Below are positions 1 to 6,579 of a stretch of DNA of 16,117 bases, piece after piece. The DNA lies in NCBI GenBank assembly GCA_900321775.1, contig ONXE01000066.1, forward strand, positions 1 through 16,117, in the 5' to 3' direction. The notes below the pieces were generated by a model, which worked only from the letters and a program-made list of their open reading frames with translations, was not told where the DNA came from and ran no database searches. Position 1 is the stretch's first letter, and each line of letters opens with the position of its first letter. The position numbers were made by a program, and so were the translations under genes. Source of the stretch: an uncultured Bacteroidales bacterium (GTDB taxonomy: Bacteria; Bacteroidota; Bacteroidia; Bacteroidales; Paludibacteraceae).

Positions 1-418
1 CTATGGTTAACAAGGTTAAGAACGTACGTTTCATATTGTTTGTTGATTAAAAACGGTGCAAAGATACTGCTTTTTTTTGAATTGACCAAAGAAAATCCCT
101 AAAAACGACTCAAAAAATGCCTCCATCTGTCAAAAATCCACATTTTTTGACAACAAGTTCCAAAAAACTCTTGCACAGTTCAATAATTTGTCCGTTACGC
201 CTGATACCATCCGGCCAACCGACATTGATTGTTTTCCGTGACGGAAACCTCTATCCCCGCTCCATTGTGCCTTTTATACCTGAATTTCCCCACAAAAGCG
301 CAAAAAAATGCTCGTTCAGAGCAAAAAAAACACCTAAAACGCACTTTTTAACAACTTCTATTTTTTAATTTCAATTATTTTTCGTATCTTTGCAGCCTGA
401 AAAAGAAAGGAGTACCAT
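1..418. other. Intergenic region upstream of the toxin-antitoxin pair
   Basis: No convincing gene is visible. The stretch is AT-rich with many A and T runs. It holds an inverted repeat at 128-152 (TGTCAAAAAT, four-base loop, ATTTTTTGACA) and a perfect 15-bp palindrome TTTCCGTGACGGAAA at 233-247. A short open frame at 117-368 has no ribosome binding site and a low-complexity product, so I do not call it. The promoter of the next gene lies at the right end. Confidence 0.6.
361..412 (+). promoter_or_regulatory. Bacteroidetes-type promoter and RBS of the antitoxin gene
   Basis: TATCTTTG at 385-392 matches the Bacteroidetes -7 consensus TAnnTTTG. The -33 region near 361-365 is a T-run rather than a clear TTTG. 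AAAGGAG at 406-412 precedes the ATG at 419 and supports that start. This is the only clear promoter before the two-gene unit. Confidence 0.7.
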
Positions 419-667
419 ATGACTGCTTTACAAATGAACGCAGAATTATATCGTAACTTGGGTATTATTGCTCAGGACGAGAACATGCTTGGCAAGGTTG
501 TTAAGTACGTTAGCAAACTCGCTAAACAGATGACGGATGACCCCACATGCATGAGCAAGGAGGAGTTTTTTGCTCGTGTGGATAAGGCCAGTGCAAGGGC
601 TGCAAAAGGAGAGGGACGATTATTCTCTGATCCGGTCAAAATGAATGAGTGGTTAAATTCTTTGTGA
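419..667 (+). CDS. Antitoxin of a type II toxin-antitoxin pair
   Basis: The product is an 82-residue, mostly helical, charged protein. It lies one base upstream of a gene whose product resembles YoeB/Txe-type mRNA interferases, and that position and size are those of a type II antitoxin, which binds and neutralises its toxin and usually represses the shared promoter. The residues after about 45 (MSKEEFFARVDKA) look like the toxin-binding half. The start is fixed by the ribosome binding site at 406-412 and the promoter at 385. The reading frame is intact although the partner toxin is broken, so this may be an orphaned antitoxin. The exact antitoxin family is not recognised; the role is inferred mainly from context. 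Confidence 0.7.
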   Translation: MTALQMNAELYRNLGIIAQDENMLGKVVKYVSKLAKQMTDDPTCMSKEEFFARVDKASARAAKGEGRLFSDPVKMNEWLNSL

Positions 668-668
668 C

Positions 669-979
669 ATGTATAGTCTTAAGTTTTTACCCGAAGCGGA
701 GGAAGATTTGGGCAAACTGAAGCGTAATGAGCCCAAAGCTTTTAACAAAGCAGTTGTATTGTTAAACGAGTTGGTTGTTCACCCTAAGACAGGAACTGGC
801 CATCCGGAACCTTTGCGGGGTGATAAAGCGGGTCAATGGAGCAGGCGTATTTCAAGCAAGCATCGGCTTGTGTATGCACGCGAAGCGATCGTTCGCAGCG
901 TTAGCGTAGATTAGAAATTCATGAAACCGAAGTGATTGTGCTTATCCTTACGGCATACGGTCACTACGAAGATAAATAA
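669..979 (+). pseudogene. YoeB/Txe-type toxin, disrupted by a 38-nt insertion
   Basis: Residues 1-69 show the YoeB/Txe pattern, with PEPL (Glu47), WSRRI (Arg59/60) and HRLVY (His65). Translation then runs into 12 foreign residues and stops at 912-914. The missing C-terminus is intact in another frame: EIHETEV starts at 914 and the frame ends in AYGHYEDK before a stop at 977-979. It carries the His-Tyr pair that family members use for catalysis. Removing bases 876-913 (38 nt) restores a single frame of about 90 residues, the normal family length. The toxin is therefore probably inactive. It starts one base after the antitoxin stop, so the two were co-translated. The insert contains the hairpin-like CGCGAAGCGAT, which recurs in the array near 14075. 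Confidence 0.85.
876..913. repeat. 38-nt palindromic insertion inside the toxin gene
   Basis: This segment is the extra sequence that breaks the toxin frame between the codons for Tyr69 and the following Glu. It contains an inverted repeat GCGAA / TTCGC around a seven-base loop holding the palindrome CGATCG. Its 11-mer CGCGAAGCGAT (879-889) is identical to one at 14075-14085 inside the mini-hairpin array. Exact borders can shift by a few bases because the original target is unknown, and no clear target duplication is visible. Confidence 0.6.
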
Positions 980-1317
980 CAGCCCAGCAGGGCAGGCTTG
1001 ATTGCCCTACCGTCGCTTACCGACGTGAAACAGAAGGACCATACCCGCTGCATAGTGCTGCAGCAATACATATAGAAATAAAGCGTTATAAGCTGAACTT
1101 GATTTTCTGAAATCTCGACAATTTCAAGAAACATTAATCTCAAGTAAAGCCCAAAGACGCTCATGCCAATCGGCGTGAGCTTTTGTGTGGATTTTGAGAT
1201 TAATAGGTAGTCGAGAACCTCAGAAAATCAAATGAAGCAGCGAACAAAAGTTCACGCTTTTTGTGTGTAGATAGCAGTAAAACAACAAAATAATAATCAA
1301 CCAAATAACAATCGCGT
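980..1317. other. Hairpin-rich spacer between the toxin and the lipoprotein gene
   Basis: No gene is supported here. Small stem-loops follow each other: AGGGCA/TGCCCT at 989-1008, CGTCG/CGACG at 1011-1025, a terminator-like hairpin at 1159-1184 and another at 1238-1262 (AGCGAAC/GTTCACGCT followed by TTTTGTG). I found no TAnnTTTG box for the lipoprotein gene, whose leader just before 1318 is A-rich without a Shine-Dalgarno, as is common in Bacteroidetes. Confidence 0.5.
1159..1184 (+). terminator. Rho-independent terminator-like hairpin
   Basis: GCTCATGCC (1159-1167) pairs with GGCGTGAGC (1172-1180) over 9 bp with one G-T wobble and a four-base loop, followed by TTTT. It probably ends transcription from the toxin-antitoxin unit. 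The T-run is short, so efficiency is uncertain. Confidence 0.6.
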
Positions 1318-3039
1318 ATGAAAACAAAATTATCAGCAATTTTAATTGCGCTTTGCGTGGTAACGACAGCTTGCCACAATGACATTTGGGAGGCAATCAA
1401 TGGACTCCAAGGTCAGTATGAGGAATTAGATGATCGAATCTCTCATCTTGAAGACTTATGTAAAGAGATGAACACAAACATCTCGTCTTTGCAAGCAATC
1501 ATAAATGTATTGCAAAGTAGCGACTACATTGTTAGTGTCACTCCCATAGAAAAGGATGGGAAAGAAATTGGGTACGTTATCACTTTTGGTAAACATTCAC
1601 CTATTACAATTTACAATGGTAAAGATGGTAAGGACGGCACAGATGGGGAGAACGGAATGAATGGTACGAATGGAGTTGATGGTCAAACACCTATCATTGG
1701 TGTAGCTCAAGATACTGATGGCGTGTACTACTGGACACTAAATGGTGAATGGATGTTGGACGGAAATGGAAACAAACTTCGTGTCACTGGCCGTGATGGT
1801 CAAGACGGGACGAATGGTACAAACGGGACAAATGGAACCAATGGTCAAAATGGTACAGATGGCGTAACACCCCAACTAAAAATAGAAAACGATTATTGGT
1901 ATGTGTCGTATGATAATGGTTCTACCTGGACTCAACTCGGAAAAGCTAAAGGAGATAAAGGTGAAGATGGTGCCGATGGTGGCTCTGTTTTTACATACAT
2001 TCTTACTCAAGGACAGTATGTTTACTTCTATTTGATTGACGGAACCGTTATCCGAGTTCCAATAGTGCAAGGAACTCCTGATAATTTTGTTATCTCAATT
2101 ACGTTGAATAAGACTAAGGACTCATTGAGGGTCGGTGATACGGATACACTTAGAGCAACGACCACCCCGTATACTACATCTACTATCACTTGGACGTCAG
2201 ATAATTCTGCTATTGCAACCGTAGATAATGTGGGTATTGTCACTGCTGTCAGCGTAGGAACAGCTATTATTACTGCACAGGCTATCGATAAGACTGCGAA
2301 ATGTACGGTCTATGTATATAATCCACCTTATTTTTCGGTCTCAGTAACGAAACGCATTCAATTTGCGCCGGGAAACCTGCAATATCAACCATCTACAGGA
2401 CTATATAAGTTCGCAGATAAACAATATACACGAAGTTCAAATGCTGCTAACAAACAGAGAAATAGTACAACTTATACGGGATGGATAGATATATTTAAGT
2501 TCAGTTCGACAGTAACAGCGAATAACTGTGTAAGCTCAAAGTTTGATGAAATCTCCGGAACCGAATACGATTGGGGACATTTCGCTATTACTAATGCCGG
2601 CAATGCTCCTGATATGTGGAGGACTTTAAAGCAAGGAGAATGGGAATATTTATTAAGTAGCCGAAATAATGCCGAACAATTATTAGCCCAAGCGACAGTT
2701 AATAATGTTAAAGGGTTCATACTTCTTCCTGATAATTGGCAAATGCCATCTCTAGCTTCGTTAGTTATACCTGGCCAATACACAGATAATGTGCTTTCAA
2801 GTTCGGCATGGAATATATTAGAATTATCGGGAGCTGTTTTTCTTCCCTATACGTATTCTGGTGATACGTATGAACAAGAATTATTCATGTATTGGACATC
2901 TACATCGATAGCTTCATCTACCGCTAAAACTCAGGCTTATACATTATATTCAAATGTTTCTTCTTCAATCAGTGTTTCACACACTTGGGCAAAACCAGAT
3001 TGGGCATCAGTTCGTTTAGTAAAAGATGTGGTAGAATAA
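1318..3039 (+). CDS. Surface lipoprotein with DUF4988-like stalk, collagen-like repeats, Ig-like and FISUMP-like domains
   Basis: The first 18 residues form a lipoprotein signal peptide ending at Cys19 (VTTAC), though the -3 residue is Thr rather than Leu. Residues about 25-65 look like a short coiled coil, followed by the segment seen in DUF4988 / PL29-lyase N-terminal domains. Three collagen-like Gly-X-Y tracts follow at about 101-125, 158-185 and 208-222. Residues about 255-334 resemble a bacterial Ig-like (BIG2) domain (TWTSDNSAIATVD). Residues about 337-573 resemble the Fib_succ_major/FISUMP domain (FAPGNLQY, YDWGHFAI, MWRTLKQGEWEYLL, GFILLPDNW, YWTSTS, ASVRLVKD). The likely place is the outer membrane facing outward, with the Gly-X-Y tracts as rigid spacers and the C-terminal domain binding something unknown. 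No catalytic motif is evident. A small gene follows 39 nt later. Domain calls are by eye; the modular lipoprotein nature is solid, the function is not. Confidence 0.85.
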   Translation: MKTKLSAILIALCVVTTACHNDIWEAINGLQGQYEELDDRISHLEDLCKEMNTNISSLQAIINVLQSSDYIVSVTPIEKDGKEIGYVITFGKHSPITIYNGKDGKDGTDGENGMNGTNGVDGQTPIIGVAQDTDGVYYWTLNGEWMLDGNGNKLRVTGRDGQDGTNGTNGTNGTNGQNGTDGVTPQLKIENDYWYVSYDNGSTWTQLGKAKGDKGEDGADGGSVFTYILTQGQYVYFYLIDGTVIRVPIVQGTPDNFVISITLNKTKDSLRVGDTDTLRATTTPYTTSTITWTSDNSAIATVDNVGIVTAVSVGTAIITAQAIDKTAKCTVYVYNPPYFSVSVTKRIQFAPGNLQYQPSTGLYKFADKQYTRSSNAANKQRNSTTYTGWIDIFKFSSTVTANNCVSSKFDEISGTEYDWGHFAITNAGNAPDMWRTLKQGEWEYLLSSRNNAEQLLAQATVNNVKGFILLPDNWQMPSLASLVIPGQYTDNVLSSSAWNILELSGAVFLPYTYSGDTYEQELFMYWTSTSIASSTAKTQAYTLYSNVSSSISVSHTWAKPDWASVRLVKDVVE

Positions 3040-3078
3040 GCAGATATACTCAATATTAATCAAATCATAGCAACTAAT

Positions 3079-3351
3079 ATGATGGCAAAGATAGTACACA
3101 ATATCGCCACTGATAAGTTATTCACTTGCGAGGGGCACAACTTTTTGTTTAGTGAGGAATCGGGTATTCAGAAAGTGATACCTCTTATAATTACTACAAA
3201 AGATCAGATAGAGCGCAAAATATCATTATTTGTAAAAGGTGATGTGTCCAGCAGCGAAATACATGATGCTATTGATTTTATCAAGAATAGTTACGGAGAT
3301 AAATTGGAACGTTTTCAACAGTTAGAGGAGATACAAATAAAAAAGGTTTGA
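3079..3351 (+). CDS. Small hypothetical protein
   Basis: The product is 90 residues (89 if the second ATG is used) with no signal peptide or membrane segment. It is acidic and lysine-rich, with a predicted helical C-terminal half (residues about 57-85). It starts 39 nt after the lipoprotein gene and is followed 18 nt later by a good terminator, so it is probably the last gene of that transcript. AT-rich codon use resembles that of the lipoprotein gene. I do not recognise the family. Confidence 0.6.
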   Translation: MMAKIVHNIATDKLFTCEGHNFLFSEESGIQKVIPLIITTKDQIERKISLFVKGDVSSSEIHDAIDFIKNSYGDKLERFQQLEEIQIKKV

Positions 3352-3369
3352 TATCAATGTTTTATTTCT

Positions 3370-3405
3370 TCAACGGCGGTGCGAAAGTGCTGCCGTTGAT
3401 TTTTG
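3370..3405 (+). terminator. Rho-independent terminator after the lipoprotein unit
   Basis: TCAACGGC (3370-3377) pairs perfectly with GCCGTTGA (3392-3399), with a loop that can form a further GC pair, and is followed by TTTTT. It lies just after the stop of the small gene. Confidence 0.8.
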
Positions 3406-3450
3406 TCGGGGGGGGGGAGGGGGTAGTAGAGATAAAGAGCCACCAAAGCA

Positions 3451-3482
3451 TGTACCTTATGTACCCTTGTACTCTTGTACCC
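3451..3482. repeat. GTAC-containing short repeats, left copy
   Basis: GTACC, GTACCC, GTACTC and GTACCC occur every 8-10 nt. The 14-mer TGTACTCTTGTACC at 3468-3481 is identical and in the same orientation at 7279-7292, on the far side of the three-gene module. Confidence 0.7.
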
Positions 3483-3550
3483 TACTAACGCGTGTACGCG
3501 GGTGCGCGGGTGCGAGAAAATATAAGGGGTATTCCTATCGTGAGAGGAGG

Positions 3551-3599
3551 TAGGAAGTAGGAAGTATGAAGTAGGAAGTAGGAAGTAGGAAGTAGGAGG
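3551..3599. repeat. Seven-nt tandem repeat (TAGGAAG)n
   Basis: Seven head-to-tail copies of TAGGAAG or a one-base variant (TATGAAG, TAGGAGG). A repeat of this type is prone to slippage. No gene starts close enough for it to act as an obvious switch. Confidence 0.85.
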
Positions 3600-3704
3600 A
3601 GAAGGGGTGGTTTAGTGAGCCTTGAGGTAAAGGCGAGACAAGACATGAACCTGTCTGAACGTGTCGAAGCAGCGTAGTGGTGATGAAACATCACAAAAAG
3701 GGTC

Positions 3705-3755
3705 TGACAAATTGGCAGAAATATGACAGTTTGACAAGGAAATGACAATTTGGCA
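3705..3755. repeat. Three iteron-like palindromic 13-mers, 19-nt period
   Basis: TGACAAATTGGCA at 3705, TGACAGTTTGACA at 3724 and TGACAATTTGGCA at 3743 are spaced exactly 19 nt start to start, with 6-nt A-rich spacers. The consensus TGACARWTTGRCA is nearly palindromic, suggesting a dimeric DNA-binding protein. A related site TGTCATTTTGACA lies at 7424-7436. Such spacing is typical of initiator or repressor binding arrays. Confidence 0.7.
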
Positions 3756-3783
3756 GGTGAAGGACGGTTGAACGGCATTTTTA

Positions 3784-3825
3784 GGCAAAAAAGTACAAAA
3801 AAAGGCAAAAAAGTGGCAAAAAAGT
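3784..3825. repeat. A-rich tract with three GGCAAAAAAGT repeats
   Basis: GGCAAAAAAGT occurs at 3784, 3804 and 3815. Long A-runs of this kind bend or unwind easily. They lie 29 nt after the last iteron-like site. Confidence 0.7.
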
Positions 3826-4004
3826 TTACCTTGAACTGAAAAAGTGTCCCAAAGGTTGTTTTGGGCACGGATTTTGAGTATTTTAGTTTACCGCGGGGTC
3901 TGCGGAGCGGTGCTGCGTACGAGCAACGACCCGCAAGACCATGACAAGTAGTATAGAGGCAGCGAGTGAGCGGCGTGGAAAACCGGACATGGACTGCTGG
4001 TTAG

Positions 4005-4191
4005 TAGAAGCGACGCAAGTCGCGATGTAAGAGCGACGGAGGGGAGACCCAAGGTCGCAGGATAAGAGCGGCAGAGGGGTGACCCGAAGACGCATAGTAA
4101 GAGCGATGGAGGGGAGACCCGAAGACGCATAGTAAGAGCGATGGAGGGGAGACCCAAGGTCGCAGGATAAGAGCGACGAAAGTCGCGAGAA
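4005..4191. repeat. Tandem array 1 of the 35-nt hairpin repeat
   Basis: Four abutting 35-nt units start at 4028, 4063, 4098 and 4133. They share TAAGAGCG, GAGGGGAGACCC (GGGTGACCC in one) and a GCGCA-like end. Short 23-24 nt units sit at both edges (4005-4027 and 4168-4191). The short units lack exactly the 12-nt GAGGGGAGACCC and fold as GCGAC, tetraloop, GTCGC, with GNRA-type loops GCAA and GAAA. The inner 12-mer can itself fold as GGG/CCC. There are no unique spacers, so it is not a CRISPR array. Confidence 0.85.
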
Positions 4192-4351
4192 TATGAGCAG
4201 GAGTGGGTAGTTGCAGTTGTAAGCAGCACCACAGCACCGCTAAGTGTACTTTGACGTATTGGAACTCGACCTCCCCAACGAGGCTAAACTTGGCGCACGC
4301 TCAGCGATACAGGGCAATAGATAGGATTAAATTTTTATAATTTTAGTTTAT

Positions 4352-4822
4352 ATGGTTAATAACAACGAAATATTAGGTGAAAAAGAGATAAAAAAGAGTA
4401 AAAAATCCTTTCAACAAATTGACAAAGTTCTTTCTGAGTTCAGGAAGATCTACAAGCACCAGCTTGGCAGCGATATGACAGTAAAAAGTGCCGCCCTGCA
4501 GAAGGCGATTGAAAACAAATGCACTGGTGCCTACACGGTGGATGTATTCCACCAAGAGGTAGCGGAGAGAATAGACCTACTGCTTTCCTCCGCACACTTC
4601 CAGGAAGCAATGCAAGAAAAAGGGTTAGACCCATTTAATGCAGCGAGCCATTTCGTACTGCTGGGATGGCAGAAGTTGGAGGATTGTATTTTAAGAGGCG
4701 GCTACAACGCCATTCAAAGTTTTAAAGAGTGGAAAGAGCCGATGTTCGATCGTAAGACGATGGAGGATTACAACCCACACATGAGGAAGGTGCTGGAGGC
4801 ATCAGAAGAAAAAGCGGCATAA
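4352..4822 (+). CDS. Hypothetical protein flanked by hairpin-repeat arrays
   Basis: The product is 156 residues, soluble and largely helical, with a very basic N-terminal segment (KEIKKSKKSFQQ) and no membrane or signal segment. Basic and helical composition would suit a nucleic-acid-binding or DNA-maintenance role, but I see no diagnostic motif and do not recognise the family. The ATG at 4352 has no Shine-Dalgarno and an AT-rich leader. The stop codon at 4820 lies in a sequence matching the first unit of the repeat array (19 identical bases at 4017 and 4821), so the last residues (EKAA) may be specified by the repeat. The gene converges on the DUF3987-like gene across the hairpin at 4980. 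Its even codon usage and lack of internal stops support a real gene. Confidence 0.75.
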   Translation: MVNNNEILGEKEIKKSKKSFQQIDKVLSEFRKIYKHQLGSDMTVKSAALQKAIENKCTGAYTVDVFHQEVAERIDLLLSSAHFQEAMQEKGLDPFNAASHFVLLGWQKLEDCILRGGYNAIQSFKEWKEPMFDRKTMEDYNPHMRKVLEASEEKAA

Positions 4823-4926
4823 GTCGCGATGTAAGAGCGGCGGAGGGGAGACCCGAAGACGCAAGAATAGAAGCGACAGAGGGGAGACCCGAAGACGCAA
4901 GAATAGAAGCGACGAAGGTCGCAAGA
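4814..4926. repeat. Tandem array 2 of the 35/36-nt hairpin repeat
   Basis: The array begins inside the end of the 156-aa gene with a 19-nt match to array 1 (4821-4839). Two 36-nt units at 4832 and 4868 follow, then a 23-nt short unit at 4904-4926 with stem GCGAC/GTCGC and loop GAAG. Same orientation as array 1, so the gene is bracketed by direct copies. Confidence 0.85.
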
Positions 4927-4979
4927 TAAAAGAGTTCCAGTACAATATTGAAAATCGGGAAGATACCGATAAAACGAAT

Positions 4980-5010
4980 AAAGAGAGTCTGACGAGGTCG
5001 GGCTCTCTTT
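4980..5010. terminator. Bidirectional terminator between convergent genes
   Basis: AAAGAGAGTC (4980-4989) pairs with GGCTCTCTTT (5001-5010) over 10 bp with one wobble; the loop can extend by GAC/GTC. It lies between the ends of the 156-aa gene and the DUF3987-like gene and is A/T flanked on both sides, so it can serve both. Confidence 0.75.
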
Positions 5011-5053
5011 CTGTATAAGGAAGGGTTGGATGTTGGAGTTAGGAATTAGGAGG

Positions 5054-6454
5054 TTAGAGTTTTTGGTAGGTGCGATTGCCGAGGGATTTGATCCAGTTGG
5101 AATTAACCCATCGTTGAAGTATTTTTTTGCGGTTGTTGTCGCTGGTGCTGAGTCCCATTTTTTTGCGTTCCTCGACGACATCGTCTCCGGTGAAGATATC
5201 AGGAAGCAGGTTGAAGACAGCGTGGTTGACGTTTTTGGAGTCGCCCTGCGTGGAGTCCGCTTTGGCCGCTTTGTTGATATCAGTTCCCCAGTTGTAGAGA
5301 ATAGCTCTCCAAGCATATTCAGCGCAGGCGACAGCAGCTTTGCAGCAGTCCTTCATGGAGAAGAACTCCACGTTTTGTGAGTCGCGAATAGCGGCGAGTA
5401 GGCATCCGATACGGAATCCGTTGACCGCAGGTCGGTGTGTAAGATGGCACTCGAGGCTTCGTTTGTACTGTTGGCAGAGTTCTTTTTTGGTTGCGAGCCA
5501 CTGATTGATGGCCTCTTCGATAGGTGCGAACTCGTACACCTTGGAGCAGTCCATATTTTGCAGTTTATCGCAGGTAGCGTCGAGGTCGTCGAGTAGTTGC
5601 TGTGAGTAGTCAGGTAGTTGGAGTCCGTTGATGTCGTACGGGTCAAATGGCATGACGGGGAAGAGTCCTCGGTTGAGCGATCCATCAGTAACGTCGCAGA
5701 AGAACCGACGCATCTTTTGTCGAGTACCGGCGAAGCAGACGCACACTTTGGCCGGTGTGGAATAGACCTTGGGCGAGTCGGGGTGTACAGCGGAGTTGCT
5801 GACATCGTCTCCGTCGAATGCTTTTCTGAGGAAATCGGTTTGCAGTCCGTACTTTTTGTTGGAGTGGTTGACCCATGTATCGATTTCGGGTCCGGCCACG
5901 AGTCGAGTAATGTCGGGTGCGAGGCTGACCTCGAGGATAGCGCTTGCCTGGGTAATTTGGTCTCCCATATACTGCTTATAATGAGGCGGTTCAGGGATCG
6001 TGGTCTTAGTTTTGGCAGGCATTTTATCCCAAGTTGTGTAATCGGTGAGTCGTTTCCGGTCTTGTTTCATCATGAGTTCGGAAGCAATTTTGTTGAGTCG
6101 GATAACCGCTCCTTTACCGTTTCCACTTTCGCTGATGATGTAGCAATGTAGCACGATGGGATGTTTTTCACTTTTTCGATAGCGCACCTTGCGCACCTTC
6201 ATTTGGGTATATGGTGCGATGCCGGTGATGAGTGAAAAGAAACAAGGCCACTGATAATCCTGCGGAATGTCTTTGAGGAAAGCCCAGAGAACTTTAGGGA
6301 TTCTGGGTAGATTGACGTTAGTCGGATCGATGATTTCGCTCCAGAGGTCGTCCTGACTTGGAGTTTGAATGTTAGCAACGTCGGTTGCTTGAATGGTTGA
6401 AACTACTGAAGTTTCGTTAGTTTGCTGCTGAGCAGCTATCAAATTTTGAGACAT
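5054..6454 (-). CDS. DUF3987-like P-loop ATPase (VirE / primase-helicase related)
   Basis: The product has 466 residues. After a Gln/Thr-rich leader, residues about 49-80 (LPRIPKVLWAFL) match the start of DUF3987 domains found with VirE-type primases of Bacteroidetes mobile elements. A P-loop-like SESGNGKGA lies at 108-116 (Lys114), a Walker-B-like GPEID at 188-192, FLRKAFDGD at 208-215, FAGTRQ at 241-246 and a conserved-looking Arg in GSLNRGLFP near 262. The last 70 residues look like a small winged-helix end (RKKILQRWVNSNWIKSLG). Typical relatives carry a primase or VirE N-terminal domain before this part; none is present here, so it may be a stand-alone helicase-type motor or a shortened form. 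It starts 125 nt after the 108-aa gene on the same strand. DNA replication or maintenance of a mobile element is inferred. No Shine-Dalgarno is visible. Confidence 0.75.
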   Translation of the reverse strand: MSQNLIAAQQQTNETSVVSTIQATDVANIQTPSQDDLWSEIIDPTNVNLPRIPKVLWAFLKDIPQDYQWPCFFSLITGIAPYTQMKVRKVRYRKSEKHPIVLHCYIISESGNGKGAVIRLNKIASELMMKQDRKRLTDYTTWDKMPAKTKTTIPEPPHYKQYMGDQITQASAILEVSLAPDITRLVAGPEIDTWVNHSNKKYGLQTDFLRKAFDGDDVSNSAVHPDSPKVYSTPAKVCVCFAGTRQKMRRFFCDVTDGSLNRGLFPVMPFDPYDINGLQLPDYSQQLLDDLDATCDKLQNMDCSKVYEFAPIEEAINQWLATKKELCQQYKRSLECHLTHRPAVNGFRIGCLLAAIRDSQNVEFFSMKDCCKAAVACAEYAWRAILYNWGTDINKAAKADSTQGDSKNVNHAVFNLLPDIFTGDDVVEERKKMGLSTSDNNRKKILQRWVNSNWIKSLGNRTYQKL

Positions 6455-6533
6455 TTATTAAAAAGATTAATTATAAATTTCGCAGCGCTTCGGCGGAATA
6501 TGTATGCTTCTTGCGCGTGCACGATATCTAAGA

Positions 6534-6565
6534 AGTAGGGACGGACGGTAAGGCCCATCCCTACT
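6534..6565. other. Stem-loop between the 108-aa gene and the ATPase gene
   Basis: AGTAGGGA (6534-6541) and TCCCTACT (6558-6565) form a perfect 8-bp stem with a 16-nt loop. There is no good T-run in the direction of the genes, so it is more likely an RNA-processing or attenuating element than a full terminator. The 11-mer AGTAGGGACGG recurs at 7329. Confidence 0.5.
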
Positions 6566-6579
6566 AAATTTGTCGATTG

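Larger units (their letters stand above)
3405..4351. other. Long gene-free region packed with repeats and stem-loops
   Basis: No gene is supported over about 950 nt. In order it holds: G10-A-G5 at 3408-3423; four GTAC-containing repeats at 3451-3482; a heptamer tandem repeat at 3551-3599; three palindromic 13-mers with 19-nt period at 3705-3755; an A-rich tract with GGCAAAAAAGT three times at 3784-3825; a stem-loop GTGTCCCAAA/TTTGGGCAC at 3844-3868; a larger GC-rich inverted repeat with arms at 3893-3900 and 3928-3934; and the first 35-nt repeat array at 4005-4191. This ordering (iteron-like sites, A-rich DNA, stem-loops) resembles a replication or partition region. Open frames on the minus strand across 3485-4237 are translations of repeats. 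Confidence 0.6.

Noticed and set aside
117..368. Open frame of 83 codons in the left spacer
   Set aside because: No ribosome binding site, no promoter, product made of low-complexity Ser/Pro/Phe stretches; it also overlaps the palindromes.
964..1164. 66-codon minus-strand frame after the toxin
   Set aside because: It runs through the hairpins of the spacer and has no start signals; the product is Cys/Leu/Phe-rich without pattern.
4005..4191. CRISPR array
   Set aside because: Units abut directly with no unique spacers, differ among themselves, and no cas gene is near.
3485..4237. Several minus-strand open frames with repeated peptide blocks
   Set aside because: They are translations of the heptamer and 35-nt repeats in shifting frames; the repeat length is not a multiple of three in array 1.
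5618..6151. 177-codon plus-strand frame opposite the DUF3987-like gene
   Set aside because: Antisense shadow; the minus-strand frame has recognisable ATPase motifs and a complete frame of 466 codons.
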